A DNA stretch of 64,000 nucleotides from Metabacillus malikii (lineage in GTDB: Bacteria; Bacillota; Bacilli; Bacillales; Bacillaceae): assembly GCF_030813355.1 (NCBI RefSeq), contig NZ_JAUSUD010000022.1, forward strand, positions 24,905 through 88,904. Direction: 5' to 3'. Both the position numbers and the translations under genes were made by a program. Shown in pieces: positions 39,686 through 48,812 of the stretch. Below the pieces are notes generated by a model. The model worked only from the letters and a program-made list of their open reading frames with translations, was not told the origin of the DNA and did not search any database. Positions within the stretch are counted from its first letter, which is position 1. Every line of letters starts with the position of its first letter.

Positions 39686-40561
39686 ATGTATGAAGTTAGT
39701 ATAAATTCTACTTCTCTTCCACTTATTAGAGAAATCGGACATATGAAGGATAATGATGGAACAAGCGGGCATCCAGATCGACTTATGGAAAAAATCAACG
39801 TCTTCGTTTATGTTAAGAAGGGGCATATTCAAGTATTTGAAGATAATCATGAATACAATCTATATGATAGCTCATATCTTTTTCTTAGAAAAAACATACA
39901 TCATTGGGGTGGTTCCTTATATTCACCTGGAACTGAATGGTTTTATATTCACTTTTACGACTCGCCATATTTAAAGGAATCGAAAGACACAATTGAATAT
40001 ACACAATTTTATCAACAATCCTCCCTCATATTAGAAGAAACCTACGCATCTCAAATTATTTTACCTAAACAGGGAAAGGTGACCAATTGCGAGTATACAG
40101 AACTACAATTAAAAAAATTAGTCGATGCTTATCATTCACCACATCCAATTCGACCATTATCTTTATCTGTTTCAACTTTTGAATTCTTCATTGACCTGTA
40201 TGCACAAAAACTAGAAGAAGTAAAGACATCGAAAAAAAATAGGACCGTCCAAAAAATGATTGAGCTATTTACTCATCATGCCAAGAGGAAGTTAACTAGC
40301 TCAGAGATTTCACAGGAATTAGGCATGAATTATGCCTATTTATCTACTTTATTCCGAAAAGAAACAGGTAAAAGTATCACACAATTTCAGGATGAGCTCT
40401 TAATTGAGCAAGCAATAACTCTACTTAAAAGAGAGTCTGTCAATGTTTCAGAAGTCAGTGATGTGCTAGGCTTTTCTAATCCATTTTATTTCAGCAGGGT
40501 TTTTAAAAGAATTACTGGTGTCGCCCCTACTACTTACTTAAATCAAACATATCGAAGTTAG
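39686..40561 (+). CDS. AraC-family transcriptional regulator with cupin sensor
   Basis: A 291-aa regulator. The N-terminal ~110 residues form a cupin-like ligand pocket (KINVFVYVKKGHIQVFEDNHEYNLYDSSYLFLRKNIHHWG). The C-terminal ~100 residues are a double helix-turn-helix (LTSSEISQELGMNYAYLSTLFRKETGKS, then SDVLGFSNPFYFSRVFKRITGVAPTTYL). It diverges from GH127, so it is the likely activator of that gene in response to L-arabinose or an arabinose-containing sugar; this is inferred. Confidence 0.92.
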   Translation: MYEVSINSTSLPLIREIGHMKDNDGTSGHPDRLMEKINVFVYVKKGHIQVFEDNHEYNLYDSSYLFLRKNIHHWGGSLYSPGTEWFYIHFYDSPYLKESKDTIEYTQFYQQSSLILEETYASQIILPKQGKVTNCEYTELQLKKLVDAYHSPHPIRPLSLSVSTFEFFIDLYAQKLEEVKTSKKNRTVQKMIELFTHHAKRKLTSSEISQELGMNYAYLSTLFRKETGKSITQFQDELLIEQAITLLKRESVNVSEVSDVLGFSNPFYFSRVFKRITGVAPTTYLNQTYRS

Positions 40562-40590
40562 ATTCACTTATTGCTTATATGTCGATTCAT

Positions 40591-40627
40591 AAAAAAAGAA
40601 CTAGAGTATAGACCCTAGTTCTTTTAA
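40591..40627. terminator. Bidirectional intrinsic terminator
   Basis: AAAAGAACTAG (40594-40604) pairs with CTAGTTCTTTT (40615-40625), flanked by A7 and followed by T-rich sequence. It lies between the convergent AraC and PTS EIIA genes. Confidence 0.88.
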
Positions 40628-40633
40628 TCTTTA

Positions 40634-41122
40634 TTATCGTTTTTTAACTTCTAATATGACATCTTTACCATTTATTATATTTACATCATTTTTTCTGTCG
40701 CTAATTTCAAAACGGTCCTGATTCATAATGATAATTGGGGTAATGACATTTAATCCAGCATTTGCTACATGTTGAATATCATAATTAGCTAAGCTTTGAC
40801 CGCTTTTAATTTTATCGCCACCATTAACATGAACAGTAAATCCTTCTCCATTTAAATTAACAGTATCTAATCCCATGTGGATTAATATTTCTAGCCCTTC
40901 TTTTGAGCGAAGAGTTATCGCATGTTTTGTAGGAAATACATCAACTACCTCACCGTCAAATGGAGCTACTAACTCATTATCTGTAGGAATAATTGCAACT
41001 CCATCTCCCATCATCTTCTGTGAGAACACCTGATCTGGAACATCTTCAAGTAAAACGACTTTGCCTGTTAATGGTGCTACTAATATGATTTCTTTTTTCT
41101 TATTAAATAATGATCCAAGCAT
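40634..41122 (-). CDS. PTS glucose-family EIIA component
   Basis: A soluble 162-aa EIIA of the Glc family (Crr-like). It has APLTGKVVLLEDVPDQVFSQKMMGDGVAI, supporting His67 (PTKHAITL) and phosphorylated His82 (ILIHMGLDTVNL). It receives phosphate from HPr and passes it to the EIIB domain encoded two genes upstream. It is the third gene of the EIICB-phosphatase-EIIA operon, 13 nt after the phosphatase. Confidence 0.95.
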   Translation of the reverse strand: MLGSLFNKKKEIILVAPLTGKVVLLEDVPDQVFSQKMMGDGVAIIPTDNELVAPFDGEVVDVFPTKHAITLRSKEGLEILIHMGLDTVNLNGEGFTVHVNGGDKIKSGQSLANYDIQHVANAGLNVITPIIIMNQDRFEISDRKNDVNIINGKDVILEVKKR

Positions 41123-41135
41123 TACGATTCCACCT

Positions 41136-41927
41136 TTATAGCTTTATTTCGACTTCCACACCATAATGGTCGGAAATAATCGGCTTATTTTTTCCATTAA
41201 AAATAACCTGTGATGACACTGTTTCAACTGGGAAATTTGAAAATATACAATCAATTCGAATTGCCTGTACATTTTGTTCCCAGCCGGCAATATTTCCATC
41301 AACAGTATATCCATCATCCTTTATTGGTGCTAGATGATATAAATCAAACAGACCTTTATTTAAAATATAATCATAGCCTTCTTCACGCTTGTTTGCATCA
41401 TTGTTGAAGTCTCCCATCAAAAAATATCTTCCTTTTGTCTCAACTTCTTTAATAAGCGTATCAACTTGATTTGAATAAGGCTCTTCTTCATCATTCCACC
41501 AACCTAAATGACAAGAATAAAATGATATTTCCTCATTTCCATTATTAATTGATATCCCAACAATTTTTCTAGTCTTCCAATATTCAATATCATTAGAATG
41601 CGAGATGTAAAATGAGGTTTTATTAACGATCTTATGCTTAGATAAAACCGCTAATCCTTCTTCATATTTATCATAGCCAATATGAGAACAATCCCAATGA
41701 TACACATAATTAGTAACACCAATTTTTTGAAGCTCATCAAGCAGTACCGAAACAAAGTTACCTTCATTAACCTTTAAACCGATATTATTTCCTTTTACTA
41801 ATTGACTAACTTCTTGAAGGGCAATTATATCATAGTCACGTTCCTTTATTGTATTAGCTAGTATCTTTATTTTATTCAATTGGTCTTCTTCTTGCCATGA
41901 GTGACAATTAAGCGTTAACAACTTCAT
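41136..41927 (-). CDS. Endonuclease/exonuclease/phosphatase-fold sugar phosphatase (MapP-like)
   Basis: A 263-aa protein of the endonuclease/exonuclease/phosphatase superfamily. Metal and catalytic residues are present: ALQEVSQ (Glu), FYSCHLGWW (His), GDFNND (Asp/Asn) and ISDHYGVEVEI (Asp-His). In Enterococcus and Lactobacillus, MapP of this superfamily dephosphorylates maltose 6'-phosphate made by a MalT-type PTS permease. Here it sits between an EIICB of that type and an EIIA, 3 nt after the former, so the same job is likely. A nuclease role is the alternative. Confidence 0.8.
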   Translation of the reverse strand: MKLLTLNCHSWQEEDQLNKIKILANTIKERDYDIIALQEVSQLVKGNNIGLKVNEGNFVSVLLDELQKIGVTNYVYHWDCSHIGYDKYEEGLAVLSKHKIVNKTSFYISHSNDIEYWKTRKIVGISINNGNEEISFYSCHLGWWNDEEEPYSNQVDTLIKEVETKGRYFLMGDFNNDANKREEGYDYILNKGLFDLYHLAPIKDDGYTVDGNIAGWEQNVQAIRIDCIFSNFPVETVSSQVIFNGKNKPIISDHYGVEVEIKL

Positions 41928-41930
41928 CGC

Positions 41931-43589
41931 TTATTCTCCTAGTTTATCTTGAATATCGGATTTTAGAACATCGGCTTTAGGTCCATATATAGCCTGGACA
42001 CCTTTATCTTTTAAAATTAAACCTAATGCACCATTTTTCTTCCATTCGTGTTCATCTGCAACTTTATCCAAATCCTTTATTGTCACTCTTAATCTTGTCA
42101 TACATGCATCAACTTCTTCAATATTACTTTTACCACCCAATAAACTAATAATAACAGATGCCTGACTGTCGTCATTTTGCATTCCTACTTGTTTATTTTG
42201 GTTACTTTCTTCATTTGTATCATTATTTTCTTCTTCTATATAATTACCTAATCGACCTGGTGTTGGTAATTTGAATTTTTTTATCATGAAAGAGGCTACC
42301 GCAAAATTCAGACCAAAGAATACAAGACATGCGATAACAAAGTTTAATAAGTCGAGCCAGAGACCCGCTTTAATAATCATTGGTGTTCTCGTAAATAGCT
42401 CGATAATTCCAAAAGCATGCACTCTAATATCAATGATATCAACGATAGCAAAAGCCAAACCTGTCATAATTGCATAAACAACATATAGTACTGGTGCTGC
42501 AAACATAAACATAAATTCAATCGGTTCTGTTACACCTGTTAAAAACACGGCTAAACCAGCTGAAAAAAACATTGACTTATATTTCGTGCGTTTTTCTTTA
42601 TCAACATTTCGATACATTGCAAGTGCGATCCCTATTAGTGACGCACAAGAGAGAATCATTTGTCCTACTTTAAATCTCGCAGGAGTTACATCATTCAACA
42701 AAGCTTTATACCCTTCTGTATCACCATTAGCAAGAAAATTATTTAAATCAGCAATCCATGCCAGCCATAAAGGGTCTTGTCCAGCAACTGTTTGGCCTGC
42801 ACTTGCTCCACTTAAAATCGTATATGTGCCACCTAATTCAGTATAGTTCATAGGAACCGTTAACATATGGTGCAATCCGAATGGTAGTAACAAACGCTCG
42901 AGTGCACCAAATATAAATGGGGCAACAATAGGCGCTGTATCTCTTGAAGTTGCGATCCATTTACCAAAATCATTTAGTAAACCTTGAACAAATGGCCAAA
43001 CTACAGCTAAAATAATTGCCGCTATAATAGAGCCGACAATCACTACGAAGGGAACAAACCTCTTACCATTAAAGAATGCTAATGATTGTGGTAATTTACT
43101 ATAGTTATAGTATTTATTAAAAATATTTGCACCAATGAAACCGGAAATAATCCCGACGAATACCCCCATATTTAATGCAGGTGCGCCTAATACTGATGTA
43201 AAGTAATCTTTAACTAGTAAATCGCTACCAAATAAAGATTGAACTGTCGCTGTTTCATCACTTAACATACCACTATTCACACCGAATAAAGCTCCAGTTA
43301 TCCGGTTAATTAAAACAAAAGCTATTAATGCTGCAAAAGCTCCTCCAGCTCTTTCCTTTGCCCAGGAACCCCCAATTGCAACAGCAAAAAGAATATGAAG
43401 ATTTCCGATTATAGCCCAACCTATTTCTTCAAGCACTAAAGCTATCGTCTGGATTAGCGATATATCTACACCTACCATTCCAACTAATTTCCCTAAAGAA
43501 ATCATTATCCCCGCTGCAGGCATGACTGCCACAACAACCAATAATGCCTTACCAAATTTTTGCCAGAAATCAAAAGATAAAATTTTCAT
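41931..43589 (-). CDS. PTS EIICB sugar permease (MalT/glucose family)
   Basis: A 552-aa permease that imports and phosphorylates a sugar, probably maltose or another alpha-glucoside. The EIIC domain (about 1-430) has ten or so membrane segments, with MPAAGIMISLGKLVG, LLLPFGLHHMLTVPMNYTELGG and FLTGVTEPIEFMFMF. A Gln/Asn-rich linker (about 440-470) joins the EIIB domain with phosphorylated Cys496 (ACMTRLRVTIKD). It lacks a fused EIIA, which is encoded two genes later. Two LacI-type operators lie upstream. Confidence 0.92.
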   Translation of the reverse strand: MKILSFDFWQKFGKALLVVVAVMPAAGIMISLGKLVGMVGVDISLIQTIALVLEEIGWAIIGNLHILFAVAIGGSWAKERAGGAFAALIAFVLINRITGALFGVNSGMLSDETATVQSLFGSDLLVKDYFTSVLGAPALNMGVFVGIISGFIGANIFNKYYNYSKLPQSLAFFNGKRFVPFVVIVGSIIAAIILAVVWPFVQGLLNDFGKWIATSRDTAPIVAPFIFGALERLLLPFGLHHMLTVPMNYTELGGTYTILSGASAGQTVAGQDPLWLAWIADLNNFLANGDTEGYKALLNDVTPARFKVGQMILSCASLIGIALAMYRNVDKEKRTKYKSMFFSAGLAVFLTGVTEPIEFMFMFAAPVLYVVYAIMTGLAFAIVDIIDIRVHAFGIIELFTRTPMIIKAGLWLDLLNFVIACLVFFGLNFAVASFMIKKFKLPTPGRLGNYIEEENNDTNEESNQNKQVGMQNDDSQASVIISLLGGKSNIEEVDACMTRLRVTIKDLDKVADEHEWKKNGALGLILKDKGVQAIYGPKADVLKSDIQDKLGE

Positions 43590-43613
43590 TGTTTACCTCC
43601 TACAACCACTAGA

Positions 43614-43625
43614 GCAACCGTTTGC
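43614..43625 (-). promoter_or_regulatory. LacI/MalR-type operator, proximal
   Basis: GCAAACGGTTGC (minus strand) is a near-perfect palindrome centred on CG, the pattern of LacI-family operators such as MalR boxes. It lies about 25-36 nt upstream of the EIICB start. Confidence 0.65.
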
Positions 43626-43702
43626 ATAATGTTAAATCTAGAAGTATTAATTAATATATTTATTTTTTACAGTTACTAATTTACCACATATAAAATATTA
43701 GC

Positions 43703-43714
43703 GCAATCGTTTGC
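43703..43714 (-). promoter_or_regulatory. LacI/MalR-type operator, distal, next to a -10 box
   Basis: GCAAACGATTGC (minus strand) repeats the proximal motif, 89 bp away centre to centre. A TATAAT sequence directly precedes it on the minus strand (43715-43720), so a bound repressor would cover the transcription start. The cognate LacI-type regulator is not beside the operon; the partial LacI gene at 1-578 is over 40 kb away. Confidence 0.65.
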
Positions 43715-43725
43715 ATTATATTTAT

Positions 43726-44085
43726 ATTAACATTTTACTAGTATATATATTTATTAAGACTTAAAAAATCTTATCTAAGAAGAATATCCGACTTTTACTT
43801 CAATTATCTTACAAAATTCTATTAATCATAGTCTTTTAATCATACCTTACATAAAATCAGGAGTAATTTGCACTACTAATCAATGCCTTCCTACATAATC
43901 ATATAACAATTCATATCAGAGATGAGACAAATGATTCATTCTATGTTCCATAAGGCAAATATACTATGTCTATTATAACTTTTACCCTGAGATAAATGTA
44001 ATAAAATAAAGATTGTTGTCGACTAACAATTGCATGTAATTGAGTGAATATATACTAAAATTGGTTCATAATAGGAGATGTACTC
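43726..44085. other. Intergenic region without a supported gene
   Basis: The rest of the gap between the divergent PTS operon and the L,D-transpeptidase gene. It is A/T-rich and holds the transpeptidase promoter, which I cannot place with confidence. I see no small gene or strong hairpin. Confidence 0.4.
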
Positions 44086-44826
44086 ATGAAAAAATTTATC
44101 TTACTTTGTACTTTATCTTTCTTTGTTATATTTTCATTCCATAGTCCTAAAGTAGATGCTGTCGAGGGTAGTCTCATCATTATTAATAAGACTACTAATC
44201 AACTAGCCTATTTCGAGAATGGAGTATTTATACGAAGTTTTTCTGTAGCAACTGGAAAGCAAGCATCATATACGCCTGAAGGTACTTTTACAATTGTTAA
44301 CAAAATTAAAAACAGGCCCTATTATTCAGGTAATATTGCTGGTGGTGACCCGAACAATCCATTAGGGAATCGATGGTTAGGGTTAAATGCCCGCGGCACA
44401 AACGGAGATACTTATGCAATCCACGGAAACAATAATCCTAATTCGATTGGTAAATATGTAAGTAATGGCTGTATTCGGATGTATGATGAAGAGATTGAGT
44501 GGTTATTTAATCGTGTGCCTGTTCATACGACTGTTCATATCACTAGTAGTTCTAAATCATTTCAGGATATCGCTGCATCTTTAGACTATAAAACTCAACA
44601 AGTTCAAGCTCAGAGTGTTTCTGGCTTATTAAAAATAGGAAGTCAAGGGGTAGCAGTACGTGAATTACAGCAACAATTGACTAACAACGGTTACAGTACA
44701 GGTGGTATTGATGGTATTTTTGGTACACAAACGAAGCAGGCAGTTATTCAATTCCAACGTAATAATGGATTAACAGCTGACGGAATTGTAGGTCCTATGA
44801 CAAATAAGGCTCTTAATAAATATTAA
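44086..44826 (+). CDS. L,D-transpeptidase with C-terminal peptidoglycan-binding domain
   Basis: A secreted cell-wall cross-linking enzyme of 246 aa. A Sec signal peptide covers residues 1-25 (cut after VDA). The YkuD catalytic domain (about 28-155) has His113 (AIHGNNNPNSIG) and Cys129 (SNGCIRM). The C-terminal PG_binding_1 domain (about 185-246) has LKIGSQGVAVRELQQQL and GIDGIFGTQTKQAVIQFQ. TAGGAGATG precedes ATG 44086. It is monocistronic and ends at a strong terminator. Confidence 0.95.
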   Translation: MKKFILLCTLSFFVIFSFHSPKVDAVEGSLIIINKTTNQLAYFENGVFIRSFSVATGKQASYTPEGTFTIVNKIKNRPYYSGNIAGGDPNNPLGNRWLGLNARGTNGDTYAIHGNNNPNSIGKYVSNGCIRMYDEEIEWLFNRVPVHTTVHITSSSKSFQDIAASLDYKTQQVQAQSVSGLLKIGSQGVAVRELQQQLTNNGYSTGGIDGIFGTQTKQAVIQFQRNNGLTADGIVGPMTNKALNKY

Positions 44827-44914
44827 ATTTTGTCCTACCTGTAGTGAAGTCGTCACTTAAATATCTTCTAGCAAAATTTACAAAGAATCTTATCCTCTTA
44901 AATAAAAGAAAAAT

Positions 44915-44948
44915 AGAAAGCCTCCAATACGTAATTGGTAGGCTTTCT
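44915..44948. terminator. Bidirectional intrinsic terminator
   Basis: AGAAAGCCTCCAAT pairs with ATTGGTAGGCTTTCT around a short ACGT-containing loop. A-rich sequence precedes it and T-rich sequence follows. It serves the convergent transpeptidase and serine hydrolase genes. Confidence 0.88.
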
Positions 44949-44955
44949 TTATCGT

Positions 44956-46125
44956 TTAAGGTATTGAACTATAAATCACAGCTCGAAGTCGTGGTTGATA
45001 ATGCGCTTCAAAATTAGGAAATAATTGTTGCATATAAACAGCAGATACTCGTTCTTTTGGGTCAATTAATGCCCATGTACCTAAAATACCAGACCAACCA
45101 AACTCACCTTTCGAACTATTGATACCCCCTAACGCTAAATCTTCCATTACTCTCACACCAAGACCATATCCATAACCTTTCAAATAGTCCCAGTTATAGT
45201 TTTTATTATTCTCTACAGTTAAATGATTTTGAGCCATAAGTTCAATTGTTTTTCTTCCGATTATACGAACACCATTTAAGCTTCCACCATTTGCAAGCAT
45301 TTGTGCAAACTGGCTGTAATCATGTAATGTAGAGTACAAACCAGCACCGCCACTTTCATATGGCTGATTAATTCGTATTGGACCTACTGTATTAACTCCG
45401 GTAGATAAAACTCCATCTGCATCGATAGAATAAACAGAAGCAATTCTTTCTATTTTATCTTTAGGAACTGTAAAAAAAGTATCGCTCATAGATAAAGGCT
45501 GGAAAATCTCATCTTCCATAAACTGGCCAAGGCGTTTTCCAGATATCTCCTCAATCAATACTCCTAAAATATCATGGCTTAACCCATATTGCCACTCGGT
45601 CCCTGGTTCAAATGCTAATGGTACTTCCGCTATTTCACGTGAAATATCTCGTAGACTAATTTTTTGTCCATTATCAATTCTATTTTGTATACCCTTCATT
45701 ACTGACTCTGTCATTCGTTCTGTTTCATTACCCACGCCTGGATATGTTATACCTGAAGTCATTGTAAATAAATCTTTTATCGTTAGCTTTTTTGAAGACG
45801 GAACTGTATATACTTTACCATTAGTCTCTTTAAATACTTTTAAATTCTTGAATTCTGGCAAGTACTCTTCTAACGGGTCATTAAGTAGAAACTTTCCACG
45901 TTCATATAAAATAAGTGCCGCCACACATGTTACTATCTTTGTCAAGGAAAATAACCGATAAATTGTGTTAGGTGTTATTTGCTTTTTTGTTTCTATATCA
46001 GATAATCCTAGATAATTTTCATACACTGTTTTCCCTTGATACGTTACTAAACAAGCACAACCTGGGGGTCCATTTTTAATAATATTACTTAACAAAGGAT
46101 CTAGTCTGTCAGCTAATCCATTCAT
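44956..46125 (-). CDS. Serine hydrolase, beta-lactamase class C/esterase family
   Basis: A 389-aa cytoplasmic member of the beta-lactamase/EstB family. It has the SxxK tetrad at Ser60-Leu-Thr-Lys63 (YRLFSLTKIVT), the YxS motif at Tyr180-Gly-Leu-Ser183 (QYGLSHDILG) and a GWSGILGTW block near the C-terminus in place of KTG. It lacks a signal peptide, so it is more likely an esterase or peptidase than a resistance enzyme. It lies about 60 nt after the GH27 gene on the same strand and may act on the same imported substrate. Confidence 0.88.
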   Translation of the reverse strand: MNGLADRLDPLLSNIIKNGPPGCACLVTYQGKTVYENYLGLSDIETKKQITPNTIYRLFSLTKIVTCVAALILYERGKFLLNDPLEEYLPEFKNLKVFKETNGKVYTVPSSKKLTIKDLFTMTSGITYPGVGNETERMTESVMKGIQNRIDNGQKISLRDISREIAEVPLAFEPGTEWQYGLSHDILGVLIEEISGKRLGQFMEDEIFQPLSMSDTFFTVPKDKIERIASVYSIDADGVLSTGVNTVGPIRINQPYESGGAGLYSTLHDYSQFAQMLANGGSLNGVRIIGRKTIELMAQNHLTVENNKNYNWDYLKGYGYGLGVRVMEDLALGGINSSKGEFGWSGILGTWALIDPKERVSAVYMQQLFPNFEAHYQPRLRAVIYSSIP

Positions 46126-46187
46126 CTTTTCACCTCATTAATTACCTCAATTTTCGGAATATTATTTTTAATTTTAGTTTAAAAAAT

Positions 46188-47477
46188 CTATTCGTTATAT
46201 AATTTAATCAATTTCACCCCATGTGCTGGAATGACTTCATTCATTTCCTTGTCGATAATTCCTTCTTCATTTTCCTTCCAAACGTCAAGTTTATTAAGTG
46301 GTGACTGAAGTTGCAGTTGTTCGAAAGTAACTCTCACTGTCTCGACATTATCAGTAGCATTAAAAAGTGCAACATATGTCGTATCTTCTACCTTAGTAGA
46401 CCAAACAATTTTATCATCTTCCCTAAAAATGAGTTTTGCTTGAGTACTATTCCGATGCATATTTAATACCTCTTTATTTGTAAGTAAAGAAAGCGTCCAT
46501 TTATCATTATCTCTTAACTCTCCACCAAACATTAACGGGGATTTAAATATTGACCAAAGTGTCATCATCGTAAGCTGTTCATCTTTAGTAAACCGAGTAT
46601 ATCTGTCACTGCCACCTCCATCGACAGAGCGAATCCCTATATGTCCCAATGGCAGCATGTCACAATCCGGCCAATTTCCGATCGCTACATGTTCACTCCA
46701 TTTCTCACATCTTTCAAACATTCCATACAGCAATTCCCATGTATCCCAGAAATCATCTGTCATTCTCCACATATTCGCGTTTTCCTTTAATACATTTGCA
46801 AACTCTAAAGGTGCTGGGCCAGGAGATAAGCTTAATACGATATCTCTGCCACATTGGTCGATTGCATTACGGATTAGTTTTATTTCATCAACATGGATAT
46901 CATAAAGACGAGATGCAGCAATATCATCGACTTTAATAAAATCGACACCCCACTCAGCATATAGATTAAACAATGAATTGTAATATTCCTGTGCACCTGG
47001 CTTTGAGGCATCAACTCCATACATATCCGTATTCCAAGGACAAATAGAATTTGGATGTGCAATGTCTCTTGCTCGTATATTTGTTCCAAGTATCGGCGTA
47101 TTTGCGTGTACAGCCTGGCGAGGTATACCTCTCATAATATGGATTCCAAACTTCAGTCCAAGTTGATGGATATATTCACCTAACGCTTTAAATCCTTTCC
47201 CATTTTCTGCAGATGGAAAACGGTTCGTCGCTGGAATCAGTCTTGAATAATCATCCATCTCTAACGGAACAAAAGGGCGATAAACTGAAGAAACAGCTCC
47301 AGGTTCATACCATTGTATATCAACAACTACATAATCCCAGCCATACTCTTTTAAATATTTCGCCATATATTCGGCATTTCCTTTTACTTCTTCTTCGGTC
47401 ACTGTTGCCCCGTAGCAATCCCAGCTGTTCCATCCCATTGGAGGAGTCACAGCAAATTGTTGATGAGTCATTTTCAT
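46188..47477 (-). CDS. GH27 glycosidase (alpha-galactosidase or beta-L-arabinopyranosidase)
   Basis: A 429-aa cytoplasmic GH27 enzyme. It starts with TPPMGWNSWDCYG, has the nucleophile block FIKVDDIA (Asp184) and the acid/base block MWRMTDDFWDTW (Asp241/242), then a C-terminal beta domain. In the sugar-binding loop the usual Asp-Asp pair is replaced: VVVDIQWYEP has Asp53-Ile54. In known GH27 beta-L-arabinopyranosidases an Ile at this place removes the contact to galactose O6, so L-arabinopyranoside is a good candidate substrate. That assignment relies on memory of the family and is not certain. Confidence 0.88.
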   Translation of the reverse strand: MKMTHQQFAVTPPMGWNSWDCYGATVTEEEVKGNAEYMAKYLKEYGWDYVVVDIQWYEPGAVSSVYRPFVPLEMDDYSRLIPATNRFPSAENGKGFKALGEYIHQLGLKFGIHIMRGIPRQAVHANTPILGTNIRARDIAHPNSICPWNTDMYGVDASKPGAQEYYNSLFNLYAEWGVDFIKVDDIAASRLYDIHVDEIKLIRNAIDQCGRDIVLSLSPGPAPLEFANVLKENANMWRMTDDFWDTWELLYGMFERCEKWSEHVAIGNWPDCDMLPLGHIGIRSVDGGGSDRYTRFTKDEQLTMMTLWSIFKSPLMFGGELRDNDKWTLSLLTNKEVLNMHRNSTQAKLIFREDDKIVWSTKVEDTTYVALFNATDNVETVRVTFEQLQLQSPLNKLDVWKENEEGIIDKEMNEVIPAHGVKLIKLYNE

Positions 47478-47577
47478 CTTCCTTCCTATTAATTATTGCT
47501 ATCCTATTAATATAATAAAATGAAGGAATCGTCATTAGCTACAATAACCTTTTGCTCTCATATGTAATATATTGCTC

Positions 47578-48465
47578 TTAATCAAATTTTAATTGATTAA
47601 CTACCGCTAAATCTTTGCCTAATCTAAATTCTCCAGGTGAAAATCCTAACCACTTCTTAAACACTTTAATAAAATAACTGCCGTTTGAATAACCAACTTG
47701 CTTTGCAATCTCATCAATTGTTAAATTAGATTGTCGAAGGAGCGTAACTGACTTTTCCATTTTAACTTTTGTTAAATATTCAATTGGAGTTAATCCCGTT
47801 GCGTTTTTAAAGATTCTCGTAAAATGATATTTTGATAGGCCGACAGCACTTGCTAATTCTTCTAAGCTTTGTATTTCTTTGTAATTTTCTTCCATATACA
47901 TAACTGCTTCACGAACTTTCAATGGCCAGCTATGCTTTTCTTTTTTGTACTCATTCGCGAAACGATAGAGCTCCATAATAAATTGATAAACGATAGAAGA
48001 AGCCTGATACCCGTCTGTAATATAGTTCATACGAGCAGAGAAATACGTATTTTTTATAAATTGAATTATTAAATGATGATCATGTATTTTATAAACATTG
48101 CCCAACTGATTTACTAATTCAATCCATTGCTCGTAAATGTTTGTAGGTCTTATTAAGATAAAATAAAATTCCCAGCTATCACTTTCTTCCGGTAGATAAT
48201 AACGATGCTTGCTTGGAATATCGACCATAAATGCTGTTCCAGCCCCTACTTGATGAGGAATATCATTAATGATTATTTCCCCTACCCCTGACAACGTATA
48301 TTGAAATAATAATAATGGACCATCGATACGTTTAAGTCCGTCCCAATCATATGCACTTCCTCTTTTTACAATGTCATAACCAATTGCAAATAACTGACAA
48401 AATGGTCCATTTAATGTATCTAAAAATCGAAATCCATATGTATTTATTAATTCTTTTCGGTTCAT
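47578..48465 (-). CDS. AraC-family transcriptional regulator
   Basis: A 295-aa regulator. It has an N-terminal cupin-like sensor (GAGTAFMVDIPSKHRYYLPEESDSWEFYFILI near residues 73-104) and a C-terminal double helix-turn-helix (LEELASAVGLSKYHFTRIFKNATGLTPIEYL, then IDEIAKQVGYSNGSYFIKVFKKWLGFSPGEFR). It lies about 100 nt upstream of GH27 on the same strand and probably controls it. The ligand is unknown. Confidence 0.92.
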   Translation of the reverse strand: MNRKELINTYGFRFLDTLNGPFCQLFAIGYDIVKRGSAYDWDGLKRIDGPLLLFQYTLSGVGEIIINDIPHQVGAGTAFMVDIPSKHRYYLPEESDSWEFYFILIRPTNIYEQWIELVNQLGNVYKIHDHHLIIQFIKNTYFSARMNYITDGYQASSIVYQFIMELYRFANEYKKEKHSWPLKVREAVMYMEENYKEIQSLEELASAVGLSKYHFTRIFKNATGLTPIEYLTKVKMEKSVTLLRQSNLTIDEIAKQVGYSNGSYFIKVFKKWLGFSPGEFRLGKDLAVVNQLKFD

Positions 48466-48745
48466 ACCATTACCTCAGTATTTTTAAATTTTGGATGACA
48501 CTTTCAATTATAAAATACATTAATAGTATATAAAGTACTTAACTAAAAATCAGTAGATAAATATACATTTCCAAGGCAAAATTCATTTCTGATGAATTTT
48601 ACTTTCTAATAAGTCAGTTACATTACAAGTCTTTTTATAACGTCTTACAAAAAGGTAACTTTGCCAAAGTACATCTTTAGAAAATTGCACAATAAAACTA
48701 GGTAGTCAAATAAAGGTAACATATCATAATTATGGTGATGTTTAG
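48466..48745. other. Intergenic region without a supported gene
   Basis: A/T-rich DNA between the divergent AraC gene and the FbpA-like small gene. No frame with a ribosome binding site and no strong hairpin is seen before the consensus promoter at 48746. Confidence 0.4.
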
Positions 48746-48774
48746 TTGACAAATGAAATAATCTTTATTATAAT
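48746..48774 (+). promoter_or_regulatory. Consensus sigma-A promoter of the FbpA-like gene
   Basis: TTGACA (48746-48751), a 17-nt spacer and TATAAT (48769-48774) match the vegetative consensus exactly. Transcription should start near 48781, at the edge of a cre site. Confidence 0.88.
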
Positions 48775-48781
48775 TTATATT

Positions 48782-48795
48782 GTAAACGCTTACAA
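48782..48795 (+). promoter_or_regulatory. CcpA-binding cre site over the transcription start
   Basis: TGTAAACGCTTACA fits TGWAANCGNTNWCA at all defined positions and is a perfect palindrome. It begins about 7 nt after the -10 box, so bound CcpA would block initiation or early elongation. Confidence 0.82.
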
Positions 48796-48812
48796 ATCGC
48801 GAGGTGATTTGA

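Noticed and set aside
46649..47089. Several 70-95 aa open frames overlapping GH27
   Set aside because: They are antisense or out-of-frame shadows of a clear GH27 gene, without ribosome binding sites or family matches.
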